Origin: Gaeumannomyces sp. JS-464
Lineage: Eukaryota; Ascomycota; Sordariomycetes; Magnaporthales; Magnaporthaceae
Direction of reading: 5' to 3'
Assembly: GCA_002197995.1 (NCBI GenBank)
Contig: NGZR01000003.1
Location: 4,960,001 to 5,024,000 of the forward strand
DNA: 64,000 nucleotides
The notes under the pieces were generated by a model. The model saw only the letters and a program-made list of their open reading frames with translations, made no database searches and was not told where the DNA came from. This document shows positions 46,466 through 57,840 of this stretch, piece by piece. Each line of letters begins with the position of its first letter. The stretch's first letter is position 1. Made by a program: the position numbers and the translations under genes.

Positions 46466-48430
46466 AGGGCACTAACGTTTCGGCAGTGCCTGTTGGCGAG
46501 ATGGTCGCGTCGAGGCTTGGTCGGTTTATGGCGAATTGGCGGGCAGGCCAAGTTTGTTGGTACCTTTACCATTTGGGGTAAGTGGTTTTTTGGTGGTATG
46601 GAAGTGCGAATAGCTTCTTTTAGCAAGGTGCTAGTAAGGCTTATGGGATTTTAGTGGCGTTTTCGGTGGCGTTAGCCGTATGGGGCCGGCGACGGTTAGG
46701 GCAGGAGCGGTCCTACCGGTGAACCTTTTATGTTCTTTCCGGCCGGCTGGCGTTGTTTTCCTTCCTTTTAATAACACAATTAGCAGCGACGATTAAACGC
46801 CGCTGGTTATTGCTTTGTTCTTTTTGCTTTCGCATTGCTTGTTTGCCTATAAGGCTCGCGCTTTTAACGCATAAAAGCCTACGTTTGCTTTTTGGAATTG
46901 GCGTTTCCTTTTTTCTCCCGCGATTTTTTTGCGTTTTGCTTAGCCCGGATTTAAACTTTTTCCAGCTGCGGTCGCGGTTGTACGTTTTCGTTTTCCCTTT
47001 CGGCTCGCTCGTTTCGAGCGTGCGCTAACCCGATTTTGCCGCAAAATTATGTTTTACAACGTTGCCGTTAACGAGGCATTTCGCCGTCGCCTTTTCGCTT
47101 TTAACGATGCGGAGCGGGCGATCGTAGCTAGCTTTACGGAGGAAAGTTTCCACCATTTTGCCGATTATAGCATTTTTAAAAAAGTCCGCTTTTTTCCTGC
47201 TATTCCGCTTTTTAGTTTAGCTTTAATTTAAATTTTCGGAACATTTTCGTTGCCAATATACCTCGCTGGCGTTATTCGTCGGCTCGATAAGCTTAACGAT
47301 TTCGCCGATAAGGAGCATTATTTCGCTTTGCGTTTTTTTTGCAAAAAAGGACCGCTAACGAGTTTAAATTGCTTTTATTATTAGTACGATGGCTTTTAAT
47401 AATGTTTAACGCCGTTTTTTTTGTAGCAATTGCTATATAACCGACTTTTTTCGGGGTAAAACGCATTTTAAGCACGATTTAATATATACCACCGGTATTA
47501 TTAAAACAAGCCGCTGCTTTCGATGCATTTACCGGGGTTAGGCTTATCGTTTTTTGCTTTGGGGTTTCCTTTTTAATATCGATTTGGGTTTGTTAAAAGC
47601 ATATTGGTAAGTGTATAATGGCTTACCAAGTTTTTCGGTAAGCTTATTACGCGGTTTCGCTTTTTTTAACTTGTTTTTATAAGAAAACCTTTATAGTTTT
47701 TCCGTTACGATTTATTTTTCGGCTTATCGTGATTTTTTTTACTTTATTGCCGATAATAGTCGGACTTTTACTAAGTTCGCTTTTTTAATTCCGGTAAAGC
47801 TTTTATATTGCTATTTTTTTTTAGAAATTTAACGATTATAATTCGTACCATTTTTTAACGTTTCGAAACCTGTTTATAAGTGTTTAATACCACCGGTTGC
47901 TCGCGAAAAGGCATGCATTCGCGGCGTATCCGAAAGTGCAAACTCGGCACGCTTTTTAATAGCGAGCTTACCGAGGTTAACGAAATGCTAGCTCGGATAG
48001 GCCAGTTTTTTTTTAAAATCGGGCTTCGGTTATAACTCGCGCTAATTGGGGATTGCGTTTCGTGCTTTTTTACGAAATCGTGTTTAACCCGGTTATTAAC
48101 GGTATTCGTTTTTTTTAATTTCCGGAGCTATAATAAAAGGTTTTTAACTAAGGTTAAGCTTTCGACCTTTTAAACGAGGAGTTTAAAAAAGGTTTAAATT
48201 GCAAAATGGAAATTAAGTTTAGCGACGTATTATTATTCGTCGATATTAACGGTAATTTAATTTTATACTAAATCGTTAAAGCCTAAATCGTAATCCGATT
48301 TGCCGATAATTCGGAATTTAAAAAAGGAAGTAATAATAACGAAAACTTTTTTATCGAAACGCGGTCGTTAAACGTCGAATAATGGCTAGGGATTTTTCGG
48401 CGGTTTTAAATTTTCATTTTCCTTTTTTTT

Positions 48431-48667
48431 TTACTTTCCACTTTTTTTTAGCCCCGGAATAAGGTTACCCCATTTGCGGTACGTTTTGCGCTTTTTTTTT
48501 AAATAGCTTTTAATTGGCTTTTGTGCGTTATTTAAATGTTTTCCCGGTTTCCATATGTTATATTTTGCCGGCCATTTTGCCCATTTTATTAAAAACGAGC
48601 AGGATTCGTTTTGTTTTTGCATATCGACTACGTTTTTTACCTCCCACTTTTCGATTTCCTTTTCCAA
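48431..48667 (-). pseudogene. Chromodomain relic of Pol
   Basis: An open stretch reads SFLIKWAKWPAKYNIWKP then HLNNAQKPIKSYLKKK. This is the chromodomain pattern (hydrophobic-KW-x-x-W-P-x-x-Y-x-x-W-x-P, then a Y-ending helix) at the C-terminus of chromoviral integrases, which targets insertion to chromatin. Ends in a basic tail. Confidence 0.85.
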
Positions 48668-49377
48668 ATTTAAAAAGGCGGAGTTGGAAACCCGAAGTTT
48701 AAAATCGTTTTACGATTTTAATAAAGCAACGGAAAAAACGTTATATAGTCGATTATATTTAGCCGGCAGTTAAACTTTATAAGCAAAGCTTTTCACCCTT
48801 TTTAGGATAGGCATACGAATATATATAAGTGCGAGTTTACGCTTTTTGCTTTAAACCGAAAGTTTTAAATAAATAGTTTAACGATTTGTCCTTTTTGGTA
48901 TTTTTAAAATTGTCGTTTTTAATTGTAATACCGGCGTTAAGCTTTTATTACTCGAGCATAATTCGTTCGCATATTGGTTTTAATTCGACGAATGTAATAC
49001 AGCATTTTTAGCATTTTTTAAACCTTAGTTTTTTTTAAATTTGTTATAACTTTACACATATATGGGTTAAAACTATACAAAGCTTTAAAAAGGCTAATTT
49101 TAATAATTTCGTGCTTTGCGTTATTATAAGCGAATTCGGCCTTATGTAATACCGCTATTTAGCCGAACCTTTCCCGGTTAATAAACGTTCGTAAATAATG
49201 CGTTAACGTTTAGTAAATACGTTTGGTTTAACCGTCGGTTTAAAAATGGAACGTAATAAATAGCCGACGGGCGGATTAAAGCGCTTTTTTATATTTAATT
49301 TAAAAATAACTAGTAAACAGCGAGTTTCGGTTATTTACGATGCTTTCGGGGGTGCCGAACTAGCATTCGACGTATTG

Positions 49378-49602
49378 CTATAACATTTGGGCAAAGGAAA
49401 AAGCCGAAATTGTTTTCCGCACGAGGATAAATTTAGCGTATTTGGTAAAACGGTCCATTATTACAAGCATTGCATTATACGTTTGGCTTATAAACGTTAA
49501 ACATTTTAATAGCTTTGTAATAAAATTTAAACTAATTTTTTGGAAAAGGCACTCGAATAGTAAAAGTGGCTGGAATTTGCTATAAAGTTTATGCTTTAAC
49601 AT
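49378..49602 (-). pseudogene. Integrase core relic
   Basis: Reads ISLNFITKLLKC, then YNAMLVIMDRFTKYAKF, matching the retroviral integrase core. The first catalytic aspartate appears as Asn (GAT to AAT), a G-to-A change. Confidence 0.8.
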
Positions 49603-49876
49603 TTTCGCTTTTTAATATGCTTAATAAAAGCGAACGTATTTCGCGATATTTTTATTTACGTTTTCCTAATAAAACTTGCGCTTAATTAGTTTTACCGTTT
49701 TATATATTCCGAAATGCTTTATTCGGGAATCGTTATAGTATTATGCTATAATTTAAGCTCGAAATGCCTTTTAAGCGGGAATTACCAAGCGTTTCCGGAA
49801 GTATAAAACTCCGTCCTCGTTTATATGGTATCTTTATAAAGGTTTCGGCCTTTTTAGCCTTATCGCTTTTATAAAC

Positions 49877-50204
49877 GGCATTGCGTTTTTGCGCGGCATC
49901 GCATTTTTGCGCGGCATTGCGTTTCGGCACGGCATCGCTCCTTCCGGCGGTATCGCGACTTTGCACGGCATCGCGATTTTGCACGGCATCGCGATTTTGC
50001 ACGGCATCGCTTTTTTTAGCGGCATCGCGATTTTGCACGGCATCGCGACTTTGCACGATATCGTTTGTCCTAACGGCATTACGGTTTCGCGTAGCATTGC
50101 CCTTTTCGACGGTATCGCTATTGCACGCGGTTTTACGCCTTTGCGTAGCATCGCTTTTTTTAACGGCATTACGGCTTCGCGCGGCATCGCTTTTACGAGC
50201 GGGT
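49877..50204 (-). repeat. 18-bp tandem array inside the retrotransposon
   Basis: About 18 degenerate copies of GGCATCGCGATTTTGCAC. On the element's coding strand each copy encodes six residues of the form DAVQNR. It lies between the RNase H and integrase relics and is markedly richer in GC than its surroundings. Confidence 0.9.
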
Positions 50205-51528
50205 TAATTTTTTAAAATCCCGGTACCATTTTTTACTAAAGCACGTAATGCGATAACCTTTTAATTTTGCGTTTACAACCGTTTAATTAATTGGTATATT
50301 GCTTAGCCTAATTCGTCGGTTTTAGCCGTTTCGTCTTTTATTAATTCGATAATAATAAGGCGAAAAAGCAGTTAATTATAAACAACGCTTTTAGCTTTAA
50401 ACTTTTTTGCTAGCAATTTTTCTTTTGCCCGGGGCTAAATTATTGCTAACCTTTTTAGGTTACCTTTTAAACTAGGCTTTATTTGCCATTTTTGTTTTTT
50501 TGCGCGAATAAAGGCTGCGATAGGGATTTGCATAGCTATTTGCAGCCTAAATTATAAAAACTGGTTATTTTCGGCGACTTTCGAACGTGCTTACTTTAGG
50601 CGAGGCTTTAACGGTATTTGCTTTTCGTTTTTTCCTTTTATAAAGGCATTAACCCGAAATAAATAGTTTAAAAGGTCGACGTTATAACTACTCCTTTTTA
50701 AACGGGCGCGTTGCTTTTTTTACGGGTCGCGGCCCCGAATTGGAATTATTTTTGCAGTTTAAACATATTGTTTTATAACATTTAAGCAATTTTTTTAATT
50801 ATTAATGCAGCGATTTGTTAAATTAACTTATTTGGCAAATGTAGCAGAAAGTTTAATTTGGCCGCGAGTAATAGGACGACGTTTTCGTATATAATCTCTC
50901 TTTTATATAATTTAACCTTTTGGATAAACCATTCGCGAGGTTAGTTTTGCCCGACTTATATTCGATATTAAAGTTAAACTAGGATAATCGGTACATTTAT
51001 CGCGTTAGCCTGCTTCGAAGGTTTTTGGCCGGGGTTTGGATTACTTTTTTAACGCTTAGTAGTCCGTTAAAACGGTAAACACTTTAAATGCGCTTTCCAA
51101 ATATTAGCGCTAATATTCGAGGGATTCGATAATAGCTAGTAATTTTTGCTATTTTATAGCCCACTTTTGCTTTGCGTTTGTTAATTTGCGGGAGTAAAAA
51201 GCTATAAAGTGCTATCGCTTATCCGTTAGCTAAAACAGGATGCCAAAAATGGCTTTGGTAAAAGCGTTCGTTTTTATTCGTGTTTTTTTGGTTAAGTCCT
51301 AATGCTTAAAAATTGTCGCGTTTTTAAACGCCGTTTTAAGCCTTTCGAAAGCTCGGGTTATTGCGGGAGCTAATCGAACATTCCTTTTTTTTTCCCATTT
51401 TAATTGCCTTTTAATAGCTTTATTATCGGAGCGACCATTTAAAAATAATTAAAAATAAATTTGCGGTAAAAGTTCGCGAATTTTAAAAATATTTAAATAT
51501 TTTTATAAAACTTTAAAAATATCCATTT

Positions 51529-51731
51529 TTAAATCGCCTTAATACGTTTAAGGTTTATAAAAACACTTTTCCAAAATACGCGGAATTTTAAAAATTTAAC
51601 GTAATTTTTAAAAAACTCGCATTTGGATTGCTTCGCGTACAGCTCGTATAATCGAAACCTATTTAAAATTTGTTTTATATGCTGCTCGTGCTTTTTTTTA
51701 TTTAAGAAAACATAATAATATCGTCGAGGTA
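51529..51731 (-). pseudogene. Reverse transcriptase relic with YLDD
   Basis: YLDDIIMFS is encoded at 51731-51705 with the catalytic YLDD codons at 51731-51720. One frame away, the sequence continues HIKQILNRFRLYELYAKQ then KCEFFKNYVKFLKF, the conserved segment after the RT active site in Ty3 elements. Confidence 0.85.
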
Positions 51732-53068
51732 TATTATGCAAATATAATTGATAAGGCTTTTTAATGTTTAATGCATATAAATTTGGAAAATAAACAAAGC
51801 GTTGGTTAATCCGAATAGCATTACGGTATATTTAAACAGCTTATATTTAATACGGAATGCTATTTTCCATTTATTTTTTAATCGAATGCGAATGCGATAA
51901 TAAACGTCCCGCAAATTTAATTTGGAAAACTATTTAACTTTTGCTAGCCTATTTATTAAATCGGATATAAAAGGCAATAGGTAGCGGTTTTTGCGCGTAA
52001 TCCGGTTTAAAGCTCGGTAATCGATATACAAACGTAAAAATCCGTTTTTTTAAGTACGAATAGCACTAAAAAGCCCGCGTTTGCTTTTAAAAAAGTAATT
52101 TTTTTTAGCGCGAGGTTTTCCTCGAGGTACTTTTTTAATATTACTGCTTGTTTTTCCGAAGTTAGGTATAAAGCTTTTATAAAAAGCTTAGCTTTTTTTT
52201 AATTTAATAGCATGCTCGGCTTTTTTTAACAGCGGAAGTTTTTTCGCTTTCGTATTGGAAAACACGTTGGCATATGTTTATAATCGAAAATCGAACGGCT
52301 TTATTAGCTTTTTTTCGTCCTTTTCGTTTAACGCAAAAATTGCTAGCTCGTAAGTGTTTAATTAGTGGTAAGCGGCTATTATATATCCCATTACCGTTTT
52401 CGTAAGCTAAATTTGATATGCTAGGAACCTTACCGTTATAACGGCAGCCTATTCGCCTAACTCGGGCATTCGAGCGGTATTAAACTCCTATTATTAATTA
52501 GCATTAAATAGGTTAATGCTTTTTCCCGCTATTATCGGGTGTTTTAAAAGGATGTTTAAAACATCGGCGTTTTTCCGGATAGCGTAAAAAAGCGCTGTAA
52601 TATTCCGCTTTCGGCCTTTTTTATTTTATGCTTTTAACGTAATTTAATACGCCTCGTAGCATTTAATAAACGCGCTTTGCACGCCGATTAGCTCGGGCAA
52701 TGGCATATATGCTTTTAAAATTTTATATTTCCAAACGAACTTATAATTTACTATATTAGCCGTTACGCTCGTATTAAGGTTTACCAGCATTTTAGTTAAT
52801 CGTTTTATAATTTAAACATTTATACCCGTTTAAAATAAATAACCATGCTTTTTTATATTTAAAATATCGAAACCGCGGAAGTAAAAGTTATTTAACGGCT
52901 GGACTCGTTTCCCGATTCGAAATCCGAGTCGGATTGCGACCGGTAATTCTCGTTTCGCGTTAAAACGCGTTCGTTTTTATTATTATCGTTAATAGCGCGG
53001 TCGTAATCGAATTTCTCGTCGTTAAAGTAATAAACGTCGATTGCTTTTACCTTTTTAGGTTTGGAATA

Positions 53069-53110
53069 GCAATCGGCCGCTTAGTAGCTTAATTGTCCGC
53101 AATTATTGCA
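53069..53110 (-). pseudogene. Gag zinc-knuckle relic
   Basis: Reads CNNCGQLSY, a stop, then AADC: a C-x2-C-x4-H-x4-C knuckle whose His has become Tyr (CAC to TAC). A Ser/Lys/Gly-rich nucleocapsid region lies upstream of it on the minus strand. Confidence 0.75.
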
Positions 53111-54734
53111 ATTGCCGGGCTTTTGGCCCGAGTGGTTTGGTTTTCCGGCCTTACCGTTATAACTCGACGATTGCTTCGCTTAAAGCGTGTTGGACTTGGA
53201 AAAACGGAAGTTTCCCGTTTTTTAATCGTAACGGCGGAAATCCTGCCGTTTCGAGTCGGAGCGGCGCGAATCGTCCCGTTTTTTATATCGGCGCTTTTCC
53301 CGCCGATTTGAGCGTCCGTTTTTGTCGTTTTTTTTTTTGGGCTTGGTACCCGGATGTCCGTTACTTTCGATAGGACTTTTAATAAGGACGATAATCGGAC
53401 GTTTTTGCATTGGATTTGCTTTTTTTTACGGCCCATTTCTTTTCCGCGGTATTAGCGACGTCCCGGGGAATGTCCCAATTGGTTTGCGCGTTTGCCACTA
53501 ACTTATCCTGCAGCTAATTTTGCAAATAAAAAAAAAACTTTTTTAATAATCGAAATAGCTGTTAAAAGTTCGACTATAAGGTTTTAAGTTTAATTTTTTA
53601 AGCTAATATTTGCCATTTAAATAAAAACGATACCGGGAAATCGTAATATCCTTAGTATAATTGCTTATAAGTAATCCAGCTTTGGTGGATTTGGATGGTT
53701 AAATTTACTCGTCTTTTTTTTAAATAGTTAACGAAATCGGTTTAGTTTACTACTGGGATTGCGTAAACCCGTATAGCCTTTCCGCATAGGTTTTTTAATT
53801 CGTGGTTACCTCGTAATACAGCTAAAGCATTGCTTAAATAATTTGCACCCATTTAAAGATTTTATTATACAACGCGTTTTTTTCGCTAATGCTTTAAATT
53901 TAATTCCGGACTTTCGAAAAGGAAACGTAAAATTTTAAAATTTTTACGCTATATTTTAAAAGTTTCGTATAACGGGTAAAAGGTATATAATTTTTATTTT
54001 TAACGAAAAGAACTTTTTTTTAAAAAGGTTAGCAAATTGTAAACGGCCGTTTCGGGAATTTTGCGTGCTACGGCTGCGGTTTTTCGGGGAATGTAAACGC
54101 CGGTCCGCCAAAAGTTCCCGTTTTTCCCTGCCCCGGTAGCTGTAATATAATGCCTCTAAAGCGCGGAATTTCGCGCGTCGGGTGGAACGCGAAAAGCTAC
54201 GAAAACGAGGCTAATTGCGTTTTAAAAAGCGGGCTTTACGCGTGGTTAGCTCCTTTTAACGGTGCTCCCGATAGCGTTCCTTTTTATGCCTATATTTCGG
54301 TGGCCCGTAAGTTTAACGTAATCGTTTCGCGGCTTTTAACGAAATTAAATCGCGATGGTTGCTATAAATTCGGTTATCGTTGGTTTTGTTACGAACGCGG
54401 TCGTTTTCGGGGGTATCGTTTTAACTCGACTTTTTTAACAAAAAGGTAAGCGGATTCGAAGCGTGGCTCCGCTTTCGGGAGCCACGATGCATTTGGTTTA
54501 TAAGGTTTTCCAAAGCGTAATTGCCTCCCTGCTCGAGGAGGTTTCGAAATCCTTCCTTAAGCTTCGAAGGAATCGCGGGTTAACGACGTGCCGTTTGCGA
54601 GCGAGTAATAAGTCGCGCTGGATTACGGGGCAGCGGCTTTTTTTAAGTTGCCGTGCCCGGCGTTGTGTTCGATTAACCGTTTGCGTTTATAATAAACGGC
54701 TCGTATTCCCAAAAGGATGGTAAAAGCTGAAAAA

Positions 54735-55019
54735 TGTTACGGGGTAAGCTGAAAGCTTGTACGAGGTGATTACGATAACCGTAAACGGTAATTAAGGGTT
54801 AAAGGCTTATATTGCTATAAGGTAGATATAATAACTTTAGCTTGTTCCGGCAATTTGGGAATTGCTTTTTACAAGCTGCTTAAGTAACGTGGCTTTCTTT
54901 GGGCCCCCTTATTACGTGCTTGGGGTGCTTTAGGCCTTTACGTAGCTCGGGCCCGTAAACAGGGCTAAAGCTTTTTGCTATAGCGGTGGCCCGCTATTAT
55001 CGCGGCGAGCTTCCTTACA
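54735..55019 (-). repeat. Right LTR (5' LTR of the element), heavily mutated
   Basis: 285 bp, aligned without gaps to the left LTR. About 41 positions are T or A where the left copy has C or G, nearly all in CpA or CpT on one strand or the other; only one is at CpG. Confidence 0.95.
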
Positions 55020-55024
55020 CGGCA
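55020..55024. repeat. Target-site duplication, right copy (CGGCA)
   Basis: Matches 46163-46167 exactly. Confidence 0.9.
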
Positions 55025-55266
55025 AAAACGGCGGTTAATATAACGAAAGTCGGCTATTATAAGTATTAAGCAAGCGGAGTAGTGCCTTTTTTTTTTTAAA
55101 AAAAAAAAAGAAATTAAAAAAGAAAAAAGAAAAAAAATTAAAAAAGTAAAAGAAAAAGAAAAAAAAAAGAAAAAGAAAAAAAAATATATTTAACTACATA
55201 TAAAGCAATAAAAGCTTATAAATATCCAAGCTTTTAATAAATAATAAACAATCGTAAGTTAAAGTA

Positions 55267-55380
55267 CCCCTTGTTGGCCACCCCTTTTATTGGCCACCTA
55301 TTTCCCTATATAAACCGGTAAAAACTTACGGTTTTAACAACGCAATTAAAAAATCGAATAAAAGTCGCAAAAATACAAGC
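55267..55380 (+). repeat. Left terminal inverted repeat
   Basis: CCCCTTGTTGGCCACC through TATATAAACCGGTAAAAACT to an A-rich end. It matches the reverse complement of 56795-56897 but carries an extra 18-bp partial duplication containing a second GGCCACC. Confidence 0.8.
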
Positions 55381-55632
55381 TAAAAAGGGTTATAAAATTT
55401 AAAAGCGAGATTTTTAATATATAATAAAAAGGTATTATTTATACGTTATTACGGGTAATAAGCTTATATATTAATTAAAAGTTAAAAATTACATATAAAT
55501 TATATGTAAATAAAAAACAGTAATAATTTTATAATTACTATGTAAATTTTACTGCAATAAGTTTATACGGATTTATAACGTTAAAATATATAATACAATT
55601 AAAAAAATAAATTTATATAATTTTTTTTTTTA

Positions 55633-55705
55633 GCCCTCGTAGTGCAGTGGTTTAGCACCGGGCGGACCTTTTCGAAGGTCGCGGGTTCGACTCCCGCCGA
55701 AGGCA
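55633..55705 (+). tRNA. tRNA-like sequence, probably pseudo-tRNA or tRNA-derived element
   Basis: 73 nt. The acceptor arm (GCCCTCG/CGAAGGC, one C-A mismatch), D arm (GTGC/GCAC) and a perfect T arm (GCGGG-TTCGACT-CCCGC) are all present. Internal promoter A box TAGTGCAGTGG and B box GGTTCGACTCC are intact, and T5 at 55714-55718 could terminate Pol III. The anticodon stem does not form: the middle instead folds as GACCTT-TTCG-AAGGTC, so no anticodon can be assigned. More likely a decayed tRNA or the head of a SINE than a working tRNA. Confidence 0.55.
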
Positions 55706-56435
55706 TAAAAAACTTTTTGTTCTTCGAATTAAAAACCCCGCTTTACCGGAAAACGCGATTAATAGCAGCCTTTATCACGTGCCCCAAACACGTGCAACAA
55801 ACGGAAAAAGCTACAAAAAATGCGACCAAAAACAACCCCTAAGGAAAACAAGCACGAGGAACAAACGCAAAGTAACGAGCATAAGCTTTAGCCTTATTCG
55901 CCACGGTATTGGACCGCTTGCGCCACTCGTTTGGCTTGCGAAACAAGGGTTGCCGCCCCGAACCGTGCATAGGAGGTCCAGGTTAGGAATGCACGTGGGA
56001 AAAAAAGAGAAAAACAAGCACGAGGCCGACCGGACTGGTGCCCCGGGACGGCGCACCGATCCGGAACCAAATCGATAAGGGCTAGCGCACGTGCACGCAA
56101 AAGATTGCCCCCTGGGATAAATGGCAGGCACATAAAGACGAAAAAACAAAATAAGGGAAACAAAAACCCGAGCAATCGCTAATAAGTACGATATCGGTAA
56201 AGCGCGTATAAACGCGCCCGTGCAGGGCCACATATAACGTGTTTGCCGATATTAAAAACACAAAAAAGCAGTTGTGTGGAAGAATAAGCAAAAGGGTCGG
56301 AGCGAAAAGAACAAGTAGCGAAAGCCTATTAGCAAACGGAAGGTTTTCGCTTAGGATATTTAACTGTACCAAGGTTTCCCCCTTATATAAAACAGCAAAA
56401 GCACCGAGGTTTTTATAAATATAACGGTAGTATGA

Positions 56436-56463
<28 letters not shown>
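56436..56463. repeat. (ATT)n microsatellite
   Basis: Nine or so ATT copies. Confidence 0.9.
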
Positions 56464-56467
<4 letters not shown>

Positions 56468-56794
56468 ATTTTTTTACAATTTTTAAAAAACCATTTCCCA
56501 ATATACTGTGTAATATACTGTGTGGACGTTATATATTGGGGTAATTACGTAATATATATAATATATAAAATTATACGTTAAAATCCGCGATTTTATATAT
56601 ATAATGCAAAAAACCGCATATTTATAACTTATATAATTAAAAAGTTATTAGCAACTTTTTAATGTTATAATTTCCATACAATTTATTAGCAAACCTTAAC
56701 AATTTGCATATATTTACCTTTATTGCTTAACCGTTAATATTAAAACTTATAATAAATTTTTATTATATATTTTTACTTTTAAGCTTTACTAATA

Positions 56795-56897
56795 TTGTTA
56801 CCGTTTATTTTTCCGATTTTTATTCGATTTTTAATTGCGTTGTTAAAACCGCGAGTTTTTACCGGTTTATATGGGGAAATAGGTGGCCAACAAGGGG
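56795..56897 (-). repeat. Right terminal inverted repeat
   Basis: Reverse complement of the left terminus, including GGTTTTAACAACGCAATT, which is identical in both. Confidence 0.8.
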
Positions 56898-56909
56898 TAC
56901 TCCGACTTA

Positions 56910-57541
56910 ATAAAACGAGGAACTCGTTTTTATATAGGCTCCTGGGATTATGAATAAAGCTAAGAGGTTTGCCGCCAAATTCAAAATATAACTCGACCAT
57001 GCCGGCACGGAGGAGATAAAAAACTGGGAGGTGGGGAGGTGGCTGGCCGCGCACCTGGAAGTCATGTGCTGTATGTGCAACACCGCCGAAAAGGATGACG
57101 CGGAGGCGGTGCGCACGCCACACTAAGAGGGCCGAGGCGGAGCCGACTGCGGCCGTAGCCACCCCTATCTGGTGTAATGGCTTCTTGGGGAAATGAAAAC
57201 TTGCCGTGTGTTAATCCACGTAATCTAGCGCGTGCATCCAAAAAGGGCCCACGCTTCGTAAAGCCGCAAGCCCACGGGCCGTGCGCTCCTACGAGCCTAC
57301 AAAAGGGGATTTTGTAATCCCCTTCTTGTAACTAGATTCCTACACAGACATGCATTACTACAAACACCAGTTCCAAATTTATAGATCTTTGTTTATTCCT
57401 TTTGGAAATCTCCGTGCTTACAAAAGTACCACTCCTACCAACACCGTGGCTTATAGCAGGGGCCTCGATATATGAGAGAGGTTTGGAAAATGAGAAGTTT
57501 AAAGGCTGTTTAACACTAAATCGGTTTTTTAGTTTTTCCAT
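56910..57541. other. GC-balanced island within AT-rich DNA
   Basis: Composition returns to that of host genes. Minus-strand open stretches at 57162-56779 and 57541-57332 have no recognised domain. A perfect palindrome AAGGGGATT...AATCCCCTT lies at 57303-57324. It may be a surviving fragment of host sequence or of an unmutated repeat. Confidence 0.5.
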
Positions 57542-57709
57542 ACTATTTTTAAGGACCGCTTAAAAACGAGTTTGCGGGTTCGAGCTAAAAAGCCTTTAAG
57601 CCTTGCAAAAAGCCTAATAAATATAAATTTTAACCTGCTAAAAGTATCTTTTTAACCAGGCTAACGAGTTACGTAAATGGAAGCTTTGTAAACTACGTGT
57701 TACTTTTAA

Positions 57710-57840
57710 TTAAAAAGGGTTAAAAAGGGTTAAAAAAGGGTTAAAAAGGGTTAAAAAGGGTTAAAAAGGGTTAAAAAGGGTTAAAAAGGGTTAAAAAGGG
57801 TTAAAAAGGGTTAAAAAGGGTAAAAAAGGGTAAAAAGGGT
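57710..57840. repeat. Tandem (TTAAAAAGGG)n
   Basis: About 13 copies of a 10-bp unit, TTAAAAAGGG, with occasional one-base length changes at both ends of the array. The unit recalls a telomere-type GGGTTA repeat expanded with A's, but its position is internal. Confidence 0.95.

Larger units (their letters stand above)
46168..55019 (-). mobile_element. Ty3/gypsy chromovirus, full length, RIP-degraded
   Basis: An 8852-bp element with 285-bp LTRs beginning TG and ending CA and a CGGCA duplication on both sides. Coding relics read on the minus strand in chromovirus order: Gag zinc knuckle (53.1 kb), reverse transcriptase with YLDD (51.7 kb), RNase H-like remnants near 51.2 kb, integrase (49.5 kb) and chromodomain (48.5 kb). 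The left LTR is therefore the 3' LTR. Frames are riddled with stops and the body is AT-rich from C-to-T and G-to-A changes. It is non-functional. The GC content recovers gradually over the last few hundred bases at the left end. Confidence 0.93.
55267..56897. mobile_element. Inverted-repeat element flanked by TA (mariner-like or MITE)
   Basis: The two ends are inverted copies starting CCCCTTGTTGGCCACC, each bordered by TA (55265-55266 and 56898-56899), consistent with the TA duplication of Tc1/mariner transposons. The inverted repeats are about 100 bp. No transposase is recognisable in the 1631-bp body, which holds a tRNA-like sequence and an A/C-rich segment at 55.75-56.4 kb. It may be a non-autonomous derivative. 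Confidence 0.65.

Noticed and set aside
49877..50204. CRISPR-like array.
   Set aside because: Units are contiguous 18-bp copies without spacers, in a eukaryotic retrotransposon.
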